This document shows, one piece after another, positions 27,934 through 39,002 of a DNA stretch of 64,000 bases. The position numbers and the translations under genes are program-made. The notes below the pieces were generated by a model. It ran no database searches. It worked only from the letters and a program-made list of their open reading frames with translations, and was not told the origin of the DNA. Each line of letters opens with the position of its first letter. The first letter of the stretch is position 1. This stretch comes from Symbiodinium natans. Its lineage: Eukaryota; Sar; Dinophyceae; Suessiales; Symbiodiniaceae. Where the stretch lies: the NCBI GenBank assembly GCA_905221605.1, contig CAJNDS010001668.1, forward strand, positions 248,001-312,000, given 5' to 3'.

Positions 27934-29362
27934 CAGGCCAACAGAAGAAGAAACTCCGACACAAAGCGAAAGTGGAATGAACGAAGATGGTGGAGATGAT
28001 GATGGAGAAGATCCTGGTGAAAGGAAGAGACCTCGATCAACTGGAAGCTCACTGAGCTACGAACCATCAAGTGATTACATGATACCTGATGAAGGTGGAT
28101 CGCCCCGGTTGAAAAGAGATGTGATTGAAGCAGAGTTGCAAGAGCCTGAGCAAGAAAGCAACAGGCCGAGGATCGATGAGGGCGATGGAGAAGTCAAAGA
28201 AAATTCGCACAAGTACCGAGCAACTGCCGTGAGATGGGCAGATGAGCAGCAGAGTTTCGGATCCGCGAGTTCCTTAGCTGAAGGAGAAAAGTCGGAAGAG
28301 TACAAGGAGTATGTTCGAAGAATCATGATGATCCGAAGCGTAGAGGAAATGAATCCTTACTTGAAAAGCGAAGTTCCAGAGTACCACGACGATGAGGAAG
28401 TCGAAATGGAGGAATTGGAAGAAGTTGAGGCAAATGTTTGTGAAGAAGAAGAAGAAATCCCAGAATGGGAAGATGAAGAAGAGCTGAACGAAAAGTTGCC
28501 AACATGGTCGAACAATTTCGAAGATGGACCACCGAAGCTGACAGATGAAGAGTTGGAGAATGTCGACAACGAGTCACGAGCGTTCGAGATCGAACGATTG
28601 GAAAAGATGGGTGTGTTGAAACGATTGCCCCAAGACGCGGATAAGGCGAAGTACAAGTTCTTGTCGACAAAGGTAGTATACGACTGGAGACACAGAGAAG
28701 GAAAATGGCAAAGGAGAGGAAGGCTAGTCGCAAGAGAGTATAAGTGGCTAACGAGCTATGACTTGGCGAGTTTGTTTTCGCCAACAGGAGTATCAAGTAC
28801 GATAAAGATGCTCTCTGCGTTTTTCGTATCGACAGAAGGATACAGTCTTGGAAGTATCGATGTAAGCGACACCTATCTCCAAGTTGAGCAAGTGGAGCCA
28901 ACAATCGTGACTGTTGGAGATGAAGATTTCGAACTAGGATTCACGTTGCCTGGACAAAGGATTGGTTCAAGTGCATGGTTTGGAAAGTTGCAAGGAATCC
29001 TGGAAGAGTATGGCCTAGAGTCACTAGAGTCTGATAGCGGATTGCCCGCATTGTTCTTCCGATTGCCGAAAGATGGAAAAGACGGAATGATCTTGCTGTC
29101 GCATGTTGTTGACATGGAAGTAATGGCGATAGGAAAAGACTTCGAAAATTTGACGAAGTTCATGAAAGAGAAGAAGCTCAAGTTGAAAATCGAAGGACCG
29201 ATAGACAAGCGAGGAGGAAAGTTTGGATTCTTGAAAAGAAGCTTCGAAGTGAACAGCAGAGGAGTTGAAGTTGAGATGAACTCAAAGTACATCGAGAAAC
29301 TGAATTGGAAAGGAGCTATGAAAAGAAGTTGCCATGTCCCGCAGACGGCGGTAGAGGAATGA
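27884..29362 (+). pseudogene. Copia reverse transcriptase segment
   Basis: An acidic, low-complexity linker (about 200 residues, many Glu and Asp) precedes the polymerase domain. Recognisable parts are GRLVAREYKW, SLFSPTGVSST and IDVSDTYLQV, which carries the first catalytic Asp. The usual YVDD box reads HVVDMEVM, so one catalytic Asp has become Val. With the frame breaks on both sides this copy should be inactive. Confidence 0.87.
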
Positions 29363-29601
29363 GAGAAGCGAACAATGGCAAAGAAGAACTGAATGCCGAA
29401 GAACACCATATCTTTCGACAAGGAGTCGGGATACTGTATCTAGCTCCAGAACGACCTGATATCATGTTCGTGTTGAAAAAGCTATCGACGAAGCTTGCAA
29501 AGCCGACGAATGGAGACCTGGAGTTGTTAAGGCATGTTGGAAAGTACCTGAAGGAACATCCAGAGATGAAGTTGGTACAAGGAACAAGCCACCCTGGGTG
29601 A
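29305..29601 (+). pseudogene. Copia connection segment, third frame
   Basis: This frame continues the polyprotein after the reverse transcriptase core: FRQGVGILYLAPERPDIMF and LLRHVGKYLKEHPEMKL match the usual Copia sequence between reverse transcriptase and RNase H (RYLAGTRPDI-like and L-R-Y-L). It overlaps the previous frame by about 58 bp and ends at 29,601. Confidence 0.83.
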
Positions 29602-30455
29602 AGTTTCCAGAAGCAGTACAACTATGGACAAGAAGAACCTGGAGAGGGAACATCTACGAGCAGCCGAGTCTGATTGAAGTATGCTCAGATAGCGACTGGG
29701 CAGCTGATCGCGAGAATCGACAGTCGGTAAGTTGTGGAATAATCCTGCTGAATGGGAACATGATCCATTTTCAGTCGAAACGCCAAAGGAATGTGTCTCT
29801 GTCAAGTTGCGAGGCAGAAACTGTGGCATCAACAGGAATTTTATCGGAAGCTGTTTTCTTGCGAGAATTGTTCAAGAGGATTTTGGGCATCGAACCCAAA
29901 CTGATATTGTTTTCAGATTCAAGTTCGTCACGACAACTGATCGCACGGAAAGGATTGGGAAGAGCAAGGCACATGGATGTGAATCTACTTTGGATTCACA
30001 AGATCCGAGGATTGGAAATCAAAGCGATGAAAGGGACTGAAAATCCTGCTGATTTAGGAACAAAGGCGTTGACGAAGGAAAAGATCAGGAAGTACATGGT
30101 GATTCTCGGATATAAAACGGAAGAAGGAGAAGTTGAAACCTGGAATCAAAAGAAGAAAGGAAAATCAGTTTCAGGCGCAATGGTCCAGAAATTTGCAAGG
30201 ATCGTGACAATGGTGTTGATGTGTGAAGTTGGAGAGTGTAAGGTTGAAGAAACAGGCACAAACAGACATGCTTGCAACATCATGTTCATGACAGCAGTCA
30301 CAAGTGGAATGGTTGTGTTCATGTGTATATCCGCAGCATTTCGGCTTAAAGCTTTCGAAAAGGTAAGGCCCGGACCGAAGTCCAAGGAAGAAGAGGAAAA
30401 GCCGAACGTGGAAGAAGAAGAAAAGCCGAACGCAGAAGAAGAAGAAGAAGTATAA
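29598..30455 (+). pseudogene. Copia RNase H segment with C-terminal membrane segment
   Basis: RNase H motifs are SDSDWAAD, SLSSCEAE, FSDSSSSRQ and NPADLGTK. The frame opens without an ATG (GTG at 29,598), overlapping the previous stop, as expected of a frameshift. After RNase H comes a tail with a hydrophobic helix (MTAVTSGMVVFMCISAAF) and a Glu/Lys-rich end. A membrane segment at the 3' end recalls the separate ORF of copy C. Confidence 0.85.
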
Positions 30456-30635
30456 GGAAAACAAGATGGAGAAGGCGTTGAAAAGGAGACCCACCAAGGG
30501 CAAAAGGAAGTGGAAAAAATCGAAGAAGTCGAAAAGAAGATGGTCGAAGGAGAAGGTGAAGAGGAAGAAAGGAAGAAGATGAGCCGGTAGTGGCAAGCGA
30601 TGAAGCAGGCTCAGAAGAGTCGATGAAGAACATCA

Positions 30636-30750
30636 TCGAAACGCGAAGCCTTCGAAGCCCCCTTCGTCCTCACCTTCGAAGCCTTCGAAGCCCCCTTCGT
30701 CCTCCCTTCGAAGCTTTCGAAGCCTCTCCGCCTTCATTTTTACCTTCAAA
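30636..30750. repeat. CTTCGAAGCC minisatellite, first block
   Basis: Repeats of CTTCGAAGCC with CCCCTTCGTCCT spacers. The same units recur at about 34,365-34,385 and 35,085-35,335. TTCGAA is self-complementary, so the tract can pair with itself. Confidence 0.85.
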
Positions 30751-30796
30751 GCCTGGAGAATTGAGGGGAGGAAGGGAGAAGAGAGAATGGAATGTG

Positions 30797-30903
30797 TTCT
30801 AAATTCCACCCCCCTCGAATCTATTTGGTTATTCGTATTTCATCTTTCGAAAAATCAGAGCCAGGCGCACAACTGTGCCTAGTCCGGCCACATACCCAAG
30901 TGG
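30797..30903 (+). repeat. Dispersed repeat, module order X-Y
   Basis: Module X (TCTAAATTCCACCCCCC ... GAAAAATCAGAG) precedes module Y (CACAACTGTGCC-AGTCCGG, then CCACATACCCAAGT). At 34,229-34,345 the same modules occur in the order Y-X. Confidence 0.8.
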
Positions 30904-31082
30904 AACCTGGGACCGCAGCCCTTCTAGTTCGGACAAACGCATTAAAGCCAGGTTGCTGCGCTAATCCACCTTTTCATGACCAGCCCTCAAGGATGAGCAT
31001 TGGCAAGCACTTGGTGCAACGCCGAACCATGGGTCCCAACACGCCCGGCCTGCTTGGTATGATGCTGCCACCGCATTGGACG

Positions 31083-31326
31083 CCCCTTAAGGTTGTGAGG
31101 AGCGCGTCTCGGAAGTATTGACCCCCCAGCAGAATGAAAAAAAATACAAGAAAAATACAAGAATGGATTCAAGAGAAAATACAAGTAGCGATTCAGGAAC
31201 AACGGTGAAATACAAAAAAAATGCAAGACAAATACAAAAAAAATGCAAGAAAAATACAAGAAAAAATGCAAGAAAAATACAAGAAAAATGCAAGAACAAT
31301 ACGAGAAAAATGCAAGCAAAGGAAAA

Positions 31327-31359
<33 letters not shown>

Positions 31360-32403
31360 CGGATTGGCGGGGGGGGGCGGGGGAGGGGGCTTGTAATTTT
31401 TGTCGTATTTTTTTTCCGTATTTTTCGCGATTTTTTTCCGTATGTTTTTCCGTATTTTTTTTCGTATTTTTTTCGTATTTTTTCCGTATTTTTTTCGTAT
31501 TTTTTCCGTATTTTTTTCTATTTTTTTTTTTCCGTATGTTTTTTCGTATTTTTTTCGTATTTTTTTCGTATTTTTTCCGGTATTTTTTTCGTATTTTTCC
31601 GTATTTTTTTTCGTTTTTTTCGTATTTTTTCGCGTATTTTTTTTTTTCGCATATTCAATATACAAGAAAACACGGAAAAATACGCGAAAAATACGGAAAA
31701 AACACACGACAAAAACACAAGACCCCCCCCCCCCCCCCTGCGCCTTCCGCCCCCCCCCCCCCCCCGGCCCCCCCCCCCCCCCCGCCCCCCCCCCCGCCCC
31801 CCCCCCCCCCCCCCCCCCGCCCCCCCCCCCCGCCCCCCCCCCCCCCCCCCCCCCCGCCCCCCCCCCCCGCCCCCCCCCCCCCGCCCCCCCCCCCCGCCCC
31901 CCCCCCCCTTTCCGTCGAAAACACTAAAAAACACGAAAAAAAAAAAAACGGAAAAATACGGAAAAAATAAAACACGGAAAAAATACGGAAAAAATACGCG
32001 AAAAATACGAAAAAAAAATACGACAAAAACACAAGCCCCCCCCCCCCCGCGCCTCCGCGCCTCTTGTATTTTTCTTGTATTTGCTCTTGTGTTTTTCTTG
32101 TGCTTTTCTTGCATTTTTCTTGTAATTTTCTTGTATGTTCCTTGTATTTTTCTTGTATTTTTCTTGTATATTTCTTGTATTTTCTTGTATTTTTTTTGTA
32201 TTTTTCTTGTATTGTCTTGTAAGTTGCTTGTGTTTTTTTTGTAATTTTCTTGTATTTTTCTTGCACTTTGTTCGGCTGGCTTTTCTGCGCTCGTATTTTT
32301 CTTGCATTCCCCGTTTGTATTTTTTTTGTATTTCTTCTTGAATTTATTTAGTTTTACTAAAACCCAATACTTCTGGCACCACGCCCGTCACAACCTTAAG
32401 GGG
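31083..32403. repeat. Mirrored low-complexity block inside a short inverted repeat
   Basis: The outer ends are CCCCTTAAGGTTGTGA (31,083) and TCACAACCTTAAGGGG (to 32,403), and similarity continues inward through AAGTATTG. Inside are, in order: TACAAGAAAAA repeats (31,136-31,320), a G tract of over 30, CGTATTTTTT repeats (31,396-31,660), AATACGGAAAA repeats with long C tracts (31,660-32,050), then TTTTTCTTGTA repeats (32,058-32,340). The left half is roughly the complement of the right half read backwards. Long open frames here (poly-Pro, poly-Gly, Phe/Arg) are artefacts of composition. Confidence 0.85.
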
Positions 32404-33041
32404 CTTACCCAATCCAAGCATCCAACCAAGCAACGCCTCAACAGCTTCTAGTATAAAATGTACTGCCACGCCAATCCCAAAGAGTCTCGCCCCTTGTAGC
32501 TGCCCTCTCCACCTTTCCCTTCCAGTCCCGCGAAGAAGGTGCTGTGCAGAATTGGCAAATTCAGAAGCCATTCGAACGATGTGGCGTTTAGCCCAAAGCC
32601 TCGAATGGCACGGCATGTTGGAGTGCCCTTCCCGACTGGCATTCCAGTGTGGGGGGTAAATGAGGAGAAGTTGACGCAAGCCTGCTGCAACACAGCAGAC
32701 GCCGATCCGCCAACAGTTGTTGAGAGAGTCAGCATGAAGGCCAAAAAATCAGGCAAGCGTGCTAAAACGCCCTCTAATGGTATCGTCCGCAACACTCTTG
32801 CTGCGGGCCGGAGTAAGAGTTTGACTGCTGTCTGGTGTCTTTTGCCTCTGAATCGGTAGCTGTTGCTCCTCGCAGATTTCCTGATTCAACCGGCCCGATA
32901 ATGTGTCGCATCGTGGAGGTCCATTTGCTGATCAAATGATCGGGAACAAAAGACCCAAAGCAAGAATGCAGCCTTCCTTGTCCCATCAGTGGTTTTGACC
33001 TTGTGGATCTTGGCGCCCTTGGAAAAATTTGAAAGTGGGGT
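32404..33041. other. No gene recognised
   Basis: A frame of 106 codons at 32,539-32,859 (plus) has no family or signal that I recognise. Nothing else stands out. Confidence 0.4.
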
Positions 33042-33220
33042 GAAGGGGGCGGACGCCAGATCCGTTTCGCCCCATGCGACAAAAAGAGTGCATCCGAGCT
33101 TTCAGGCATGTGGGATCCGTTGCTTTGCGATTGCACCTTCATGTGAGTGCTGAGCTTTGCAATTCCCTTTCAAGACATCTTAAGAGTTTTCTTGGAGGTT
33201 TGAAAATCCTTTTATGAAAA
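33042..33220 (+). repeat. 179-bp direct repeat, first copy
   Basis: It starts GAAGGGGGCGGACGCCAG and ends TTTTATGAAAA. The second copy is at 33,730-33,908, exactly 688 bp downstream, with only a few substitutions (GTGCAT to GCGCGT; GTTTTC to GTTATC). Confidence 0.95.
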
Positions 33221-33729
33221 GGGATTCAGTAGAAAGCAAGCGCATCTACGATCCCTTTTTCATTTTAGGACAGCGAGGGTACGAGCGTTTTCAAACTGAG
33301 ATTTTCTTGGACATATGCCGTTGGTCACCTGTGCAAGCTTTGAGGGCACAATGCATCACTGCCTGTGCGCTTGCGTGTGCTTGATGTGCAATGCAGTTTT
33401 GTGGGGTCACGTTTTGCTTGACTTGCGTTTTTCCTTCATGTGCAGAAATTTTCTTGAACGGGTTGCCATCCCGGCTTGCAACGCAGCTCAAGTGTGAGCG
33501 CCAGAGAGTGAAAATTTTACCCACCCACCACTCCCTGCTCTGGCCCGGGTGCCATGAGCAGTTGTGTGCACTGCCGTGCTTTGACCTGCTTGACAGACTC
33601 TTCAGTGTCGGCCCTGCAGGGCTCGTTGGTTTCACGCCGAATCCGTAGAAGCTGTAGCCACAGCTCCGTAGTGCAGTAGCCCGTAGCTGGCGTGCGTGCT
33701 ACTCTCCCACCCGCCTCACCCACGCCCCC

Positions 33730-33908
33730 GAAGGGGGCGGACGCCAGATCCGTTTCGCCCCATGCGACAAAAAGAGCGCGTCCGAGCTTTCAGGCATGTG
33801 GGATCCGTTGCTTTGCGATTGCACCTTCATGTGAGTGCTGAGCTTTGCAATTCCCTTTCAAGACATCTTAAGAGTTATCTTGGAGGTTTGAAAATCCTTT
33901 TATGAAAA
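33730..33908 (+). repeat. 179-bp direct repeat, second copy
   Basis: See the first copy at 33,042. Sequence diverges immediately after TATGAAAA in both copies, giving a sharp 3' end. The spacer 33,221-33,729 contains no recognised gene. Confidence 0.95.
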
Positions 33909-34228
33909 TGATGATCTGGCAAACTCTCGCATTTTGCGACTCCCCTGCATGCTCTGCACTGCTTGATTTCCCAGGAAGGAAGCCTGCGAGTAGCAACAGC
34001 AGCGATTCCGAGGGGAAAAACTACCAGACAGCAGTCAAACCCTGGCCTGCAGCAAGAGGAAAGGCCAGCGCGCGCCCCATGGTGGTCAGCCAGTGCGGAC
34101 TTGACAGCAAGAACAGCGGATGCAAGACCAGTCCAGGGCACACCATGGTGGTTAGCCAGTGGAGCAACTCCGAGCAACAGCAAACACAACTTGCGGCTCT
34201 AATTGAAGTCCGATCCAAAGTCCCAACA

Positions 34229-34345
34229 CCCAGGCACAACTGTGCCCAGTCCGGCCACATACCCAAGTAGAAGAAGGGTGTTTTTTCTAAATTCCACCCC
34301 CCGAATCTTTTATTTTTTGTATTTCTTTATTTGAAAAATCAGAGG
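34229..34345 (+). repeat. Dispersed repeat, module order Y-X
   Basis: It carries CAGGCACAACTGTGCCCAG and CCACATACCCAAGTAG, then TCTAAATTCCACCCCCCG and TTTGAAAAATCAGAG. These are the two modules of 30,797-30,903 in swapped order, as expected if the underlying unit was once tandem or circular. Confidence 0.8.
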
Positions 34346-37141
34346 AGTAGTGATGAAACGGAGCCTTCGAAGTCTCCTTCGTCCTTGCCTTTTTTTTTGA
34401 ACCGTCGCCTCTTTACTACATCAGCAGCGCAGTAGGCCGTTCTTGTGGGTCTTAACACTAGAGGTGAAACAGTCGCAGGCACGAAAACCAAAGCACCACA
34501 AAAGCCCGCAGCAACCCGCCAAAACCAAAGCGCCAAACGTCTAGGTGTCCCGCGCTTAGTACTCGAAGTCGTCGCAGAAATCCAGGTGTATTTTGCTTTG
34601 AGGCTCGCAAACACTTGGGCACCGCCAGTCTCAAGAGTTCAAGCAAAATGTACCACCTGTTCATTTCCTCGATGCCATTCGGCAGGTCCTTGCTGCCTTT
34701 GTTGCAAACCAGGACATTGAACACTTCTAGTCCATCTACAATTTGGAGTGGCCTAACACAACCGCAAGAGTTGCGGTTTTCCTCTGGCGCGCACGTGCTG
34801 CCTTTGGAGAGCCTTCTTGCGCCTCAGGCCTTCAAGGCCTCCTGCGATCCCTGTCTGTGGACTTGGGGGAGTCCTTGGAGGTCCACCGCATATTTGGTTG
34901 CAGGACACGTGGGCAGCTGAGTCTCGGGGAAACCTAAGACTGCAGGCAGCCCGACTGCTCGTCCCAAGGGACCCTTCTGAGAAGGCCCTTCTGGTGAGAC
35001 TCAAAGGCTAGCAAAAGCGCCCCCAACCAGTAGTCTGGATCGGAGAAACACAGCATGGCCGGACCCCTGGCACATCTGCGACAGCAAAGAAAAGTTCGAA
35101 GCCTTCAAAGCCCCCTTCGTCTTCACCTTCGAAGGCTTCGAAGCCCCCTTCGTTCTCACCTTCGAAGCCTTCGAAGCCTTCGTCCTCACCCTTCGAAGCC
35201 TTCGAAGCCTTCGTCCTCACCTTCGAAGCCTTCGAAGCCTTTCGCCCCCCCCCCCCCCCCCCAACCTCCCTCCCCTTCAACCCTTCGTTTTCGAAGGCTT
35301 CGAAGGCTTCGAAGCCCCCTTCGCCGAAGGGGAACGGGATCCAGCCCCTGCTCAGCACCCTTGCCATTTCCACTTTTGTTTTCTCTATGTTTTCTTGGAG
35401 GAGTTCCTCTCTCAAAACCAGATGTCCATCTTGAGTCGAACGCGTTCTTGTCAGTGGAGCAGTTCATAAGCCTCTTGCACATGCACAAGAGATGGCAATC
35501 TGGCCAAATGGGTTTGCTGCGCAACCTGCAAACGCTTGAGCTTTTGGACTTCCGTCCCTAGATGCTGCCGCGAAACCTTTGGAATGCATCGGCATGGAGT
35601 GGGGCCACGAGTGCACACAAGTGGCATCTGTGACAAGTGGCATCGTCACAGGGAACGGAATTGTTTCTTGCCACATGGGACAGTTTCTGGCAGTAATGCA
35701 TCGGCCAAAGATGTTCATTCCATGTCGGTGCCAGTCACAGCCCTGCTCGCATCCTGGCACCTCACTTGGAGGATCTACTGTGAGTCCCTCGAGGCTCTTC
35801 AAGCCTTCAAGGCCTCCCACAACCCAAGAGCTCGGCACGTTGGCAAGGTGACAGTATTTTTTTGCACTTAAAGCATGTCTCAATTGTAGCTGATCCGTCG
35901 AGAAAGATGGAGAAGAATCGTGGCGACGTGACGTCACACTAAATTTGTCTTGGTGGCACTCAGACGGTTTGAGTTTGAGTTCTTCGAAGATTTGTTTTTA
36001 CGCGGCCATTTGCGCGCATTTGCTGAGTCTCTGAAAGGTTCGTTGTCCCCCTTGCTGAAATGAGCAATGAGTCTTGCAGGGCCGGTTGCTTCATGTGCAT
36101 CCGAAGAGAAAATTTTCAGATTGAGGCTGAGTGCAGCAGACGTCGTCTCTGATATCCAGCCATGAAAGTTGAAATCGTTAGTGACCATGTGTGAAGATTC
36201 GATTAAGCAGTGATTTTTCTGGTTTTCTCTGCTTGCTTGGCTTGCTTTGTGTCTGCTCGGCTCAAAAACGCTGATGATTCAAAGAGGTTTCTGACAGACA
36301 CGTTGTGGGGGTGTTGGATCCGTCAGCTCGGACGATTTGTTGTGCAATTCGTCGTCGGCTCTGCCGTTCGTCCCGGATGATTTGTTGTTTTGTTCCGCTC
36401 AAAGGGCGTCTGTCTTCAGTTCGAAAGGGAGTCTCGTTGTCCTTGGACGGTGGGTTGCTCGCAGAATCTTGCATGATGGGGTCTCGCAGAGAATAATGCG
36501 CAGAGTCTTTGGCGGGTTGTGCGTCGACGTGGGACATCTTGTGGCTGCTCGATCTTCTTGAAATCTGCGTTTTTGCTTGTTGGATGCTTTGGCAACTCGG
36601 TCCAAATTTTGGAGCGTTCACGTTGATTGCCTTCGCGCCATATCTTCTTCGGAGGTGGTTGCGATTTGGAAACTAGTGCAGTTTTCTGGAAGGTTATGTT
36701 CGCTGAGTTCGGTAGCGTTACCGACTGTGCCGCTTGGTATGGCGGACTGAGCATCTCGTGAAAGTCTAAGTCACTTGGCGGCTGCGGCGCAGAGTTGATT
36801 TCTTAACTGAGAGCCACAATCACAGCAGAAAAGTTCTGAGAAGATTTGCCTTGTTTCTCTCATGTGTGCGTTTGTAGTTGAAGCTCCAACTCGCTTTATC
36901 GATTGTCTCGAGCGCTTGTGCATCTCGGAAGAGAAGTGTGATCTGCATGTGAGCCTTGGAAAGGCATGTCATGTTTCACTCGCAGGGAAGTAGGGTTAGT
37001 GCAAGCACCCTTTTTACTGCTTGATCGTGTTTTTCTTGGCGGCTAGATGCCCTGGATGTAGCCTCCTTTCTCGGGGCTTGAACCTCAGGGCGTTTCAAGC
37101 TCGAAAAGATCTTTCGTAGAACCATAGCCGATCCCTCAGCC
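34346..37141. other. No gene recognised apart from repeats
   Basis: Open stretches of up to 120 codons on both strands (for example 36,262-36,621 minus) show no family that I recognise. A few stretches with even codon use near 34,740-34,930 could be exon debris. Confidence 0.4.
35085..35335. repeat. CTTCGAAGCC minisatellite, main block
   Basis: About 250 bp of CTTCGAAGCC and CCTTCGTCCTCACC units, broken by a 17-base C tract near 35,246 and ending in the opposite phase (TTCGAAGGCTTCGAAGG). Both strands stay open and read Lys/Pro/Ser or Phe/Glu/Gly repeats, which I regard as compositional. Confidence 0.88.
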
Positions 37142-38621
37142 ATGGCGATGCAGGTATTGGCGCTCGCGGGACTTCTCGGTGCTCTTGCAGACGAGCATTG
37201 CTTGCTCCAAAGCCACGCCCGTCAAGATCTTCGGGCTCTGCGAGAGCCGGTTTCCAAAGTGCCGGAGACCCAGACAGCGCCAGGCGCATACAAGGACCTC
37301 CTGCGCAATGCTTACCATGCCTACTCAGTTCTCATTGATGCTGGTTCCAGCAAGACGAAAGTCGTGATCTACCAGAACTTGACCGAGATGAGTCTCAGCA
37401 AGGAGCAGAAGGAGACCTTGAAAGGCTTGAAGCTCACAGCGTTTGAGGACCCGTGTGATGCCGTGGGCGAAGTGCAGAAGTTGTTGAAGGCCGCCGAGGA
37501 GCTCATTCCCAGCAAGGAGCGATCAGACACGCCTGCTTGGCTCCGGGGCACGGCTGGGTTGCGGCTCTTGGATCCCCTTCGCACCGAGGCTTTGTCATAG
37601 TTGGGTAGCATTTTTACATTCTTAAGGGTACTTTAAAACCCAATAAGGAATAACAACTTGAAATTTTTAATATCATCCCAACCATGAACTAGGATGCTGT
37701 CATGGCTTGTCTCAATGAGCGGATGGTCAAGCCTGGCGCCACAGATATTGACTGGCAAGATGCCAAGGTGGCAAGTGGAGACATGGAGGCTGTGTATCCT
37801 AGTAGTAGAGTAGGTAACCTTTAACCTTTTTTGGGGTAATACAATCCCCTTCTATTCCCAAAGGTTCACCTTCTTACTTCCCCCAGGTTACTGGACAACT
37901 AAGGTATGGCTTCCTTGCTGCACGGCACATCTACGGAGACGTGGGGAGCCTGGAGATGGGGGGTGCCTCCGCGCAGATCGCCTTTACCCCAGACACCGCG
38001 ATCTTGAACAACGAGTTCGTGTACCAGCCGGGGAAGTCCATCTATGCCAAGAGCTACCAAGGCTTTGGGCAGGATCAAGCCCTGAGGCGCTCCTACGAGC
38101 TGCAGATGAAGGATCATCCTGGGAATGTCCTTCTGCACCCGTGCCTTCCCAGCGGCAAGCGCTTCGAGTACGGCTCTGAGGGGACCACCTACGAAGTCAT
38201 TGGAACGAGCGATGGCCCGTGGTGTGAGAAGATTGTTCTTTCTCTGATGCACCGGGACTATGAGTGTTTGCAGAAGCCTTGTGCAATCGCAGGGGTCTAC
38301 CAGCCAAAGATCTCTGGGAAGTTCAAGGCATTCTCCGCCTTCTACTACATGGCTTTGGGTTTGGGCGTGCTCCCTTCTGACTCGTCAGCCGTCCCGTTGA
38401 GTGCAATCAAGAAAGCGCTGGGCCCTTTCTGCAAGAAATCCTTCCAAGATCTTGAGGAGGAAGGATCCACGAAGTATTCTCAATACTATTGCTTCAATGG
38501 CTGGCTTGCTTACAGCATGCTTTCCTCCTTCGGCTTCGATGACAATTCGACAATGATCGAGTTTGCCAACGATGTCAGTTGGACCTTGGGTGCTTTAATC
38601 TACTTGACAGGTACCTCTTAG
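37142..38621 (+). CDS. Apyrase / ectonucleoside triphosphate diphosphohydrolase (GDA1/CD39 family), three exons
   Basis: The enzyme would hydrolyse nucleoside tri- and diphosphates. Exon 1 (37,142 to at most 37,597) starts at an ATG with a hydrophobic N-terminus (VLALAGLLGAL), suggesting secretion. It has conserved region 1 (IDAGSSKTKVVIY) and region 2 (GTAGLRLL). Exon 2 (about 37,693-37,809) encodes ACLNERMVK to SGDMEAVY, matching region 3. Exon 3 (37,887-38,621) has region 4 (GSLEMGGASAQIAF) and region 5 (WTLGALIYL), plus Cys residues typical of extracellular members. The second intron 37,810-37,886 is GT-AG and keeps frame. The first intron has no GT that keeps frame; dinoflagellate introns are often non-canonical, and a small sequence error is possible. 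No C-terminal membrane helix is seen, so a soluble secreted apyrase is likely. Confidence 0.88.
37810..37886 (+). repeat. Introner-like intron in the apyrase gene
   Basis: The 77-bp GT-AG intron contains GTAGGTAACCTTTAACCTTT, TTGGGGTAATA and AATCCCCTT. The same words occur four times in tandem at 52,570-52,740, also directly before an exon. A sequence shared by two unrelated introns is the hallmark of an introner. Confidence 0.75.
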
Positions 38622-39002
38622 GCAAGACGAAGCCCGGACCGGATGTTTGGGTATCTCGGGCTATCTGCTGCGCAGGGTTGGCCATGTGAGAATCACACGT
38701 CATTCTTTCGGGGTGCTGCACCTGACGGCGCTTCTTTCCCAAACGTGGCTTTCCCTGTGCCCCCAGTTTCATGATGACAAGAGACTGCCCGATCTGTTAG
38801 CTCGTCTTCTATACCCAGAAGCTACAGCAGATAGACCAGATGCAACACAGCATGACGCTCCATTCGGCCCAGCGCTCTGTGGAACAAAAGGCCGTTTGCT
38901 GAATCGTCTGCGTTGGTGAGTCCGAGACCACAGGAGAGTTCAGGAGTGCTTGTGGCCCACCGAGTTTCTTCATCTCTCTTGAGCTTTCAAACCCTACACC
39001 TT
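38622..39002. other. Downstream of apyrase
   Basis: No gene is recognised. A 90-codon frame at 38,647-38,919 has no family that I know. Confidence 0.4.

Larger units (their letters stand above)
26812..30455 (+). mobile_element. Degenerate Copia element, 5'-truncated, four frames
   Basis: Integrase, reverse transcriptase and RNase H segments follow in the right order on one strand but in different frames. Gag and protease are absent. The open stretch begins after an in-frame TAG at 26,809. Codons are rich in AGA, GAA and AAG, unlike copies A to C, which marks a separate family. No LTRs were recognised. Confidence 0.88.

Noticed and set aside
31118-32310. Long frames of poly-Pro, poly-Gly and Phe/Arg residues on both strands
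   Set aside because: They follow from homopolymer and short-repeat DNA; several frames are open at once and no start context or codon bias supports coding.
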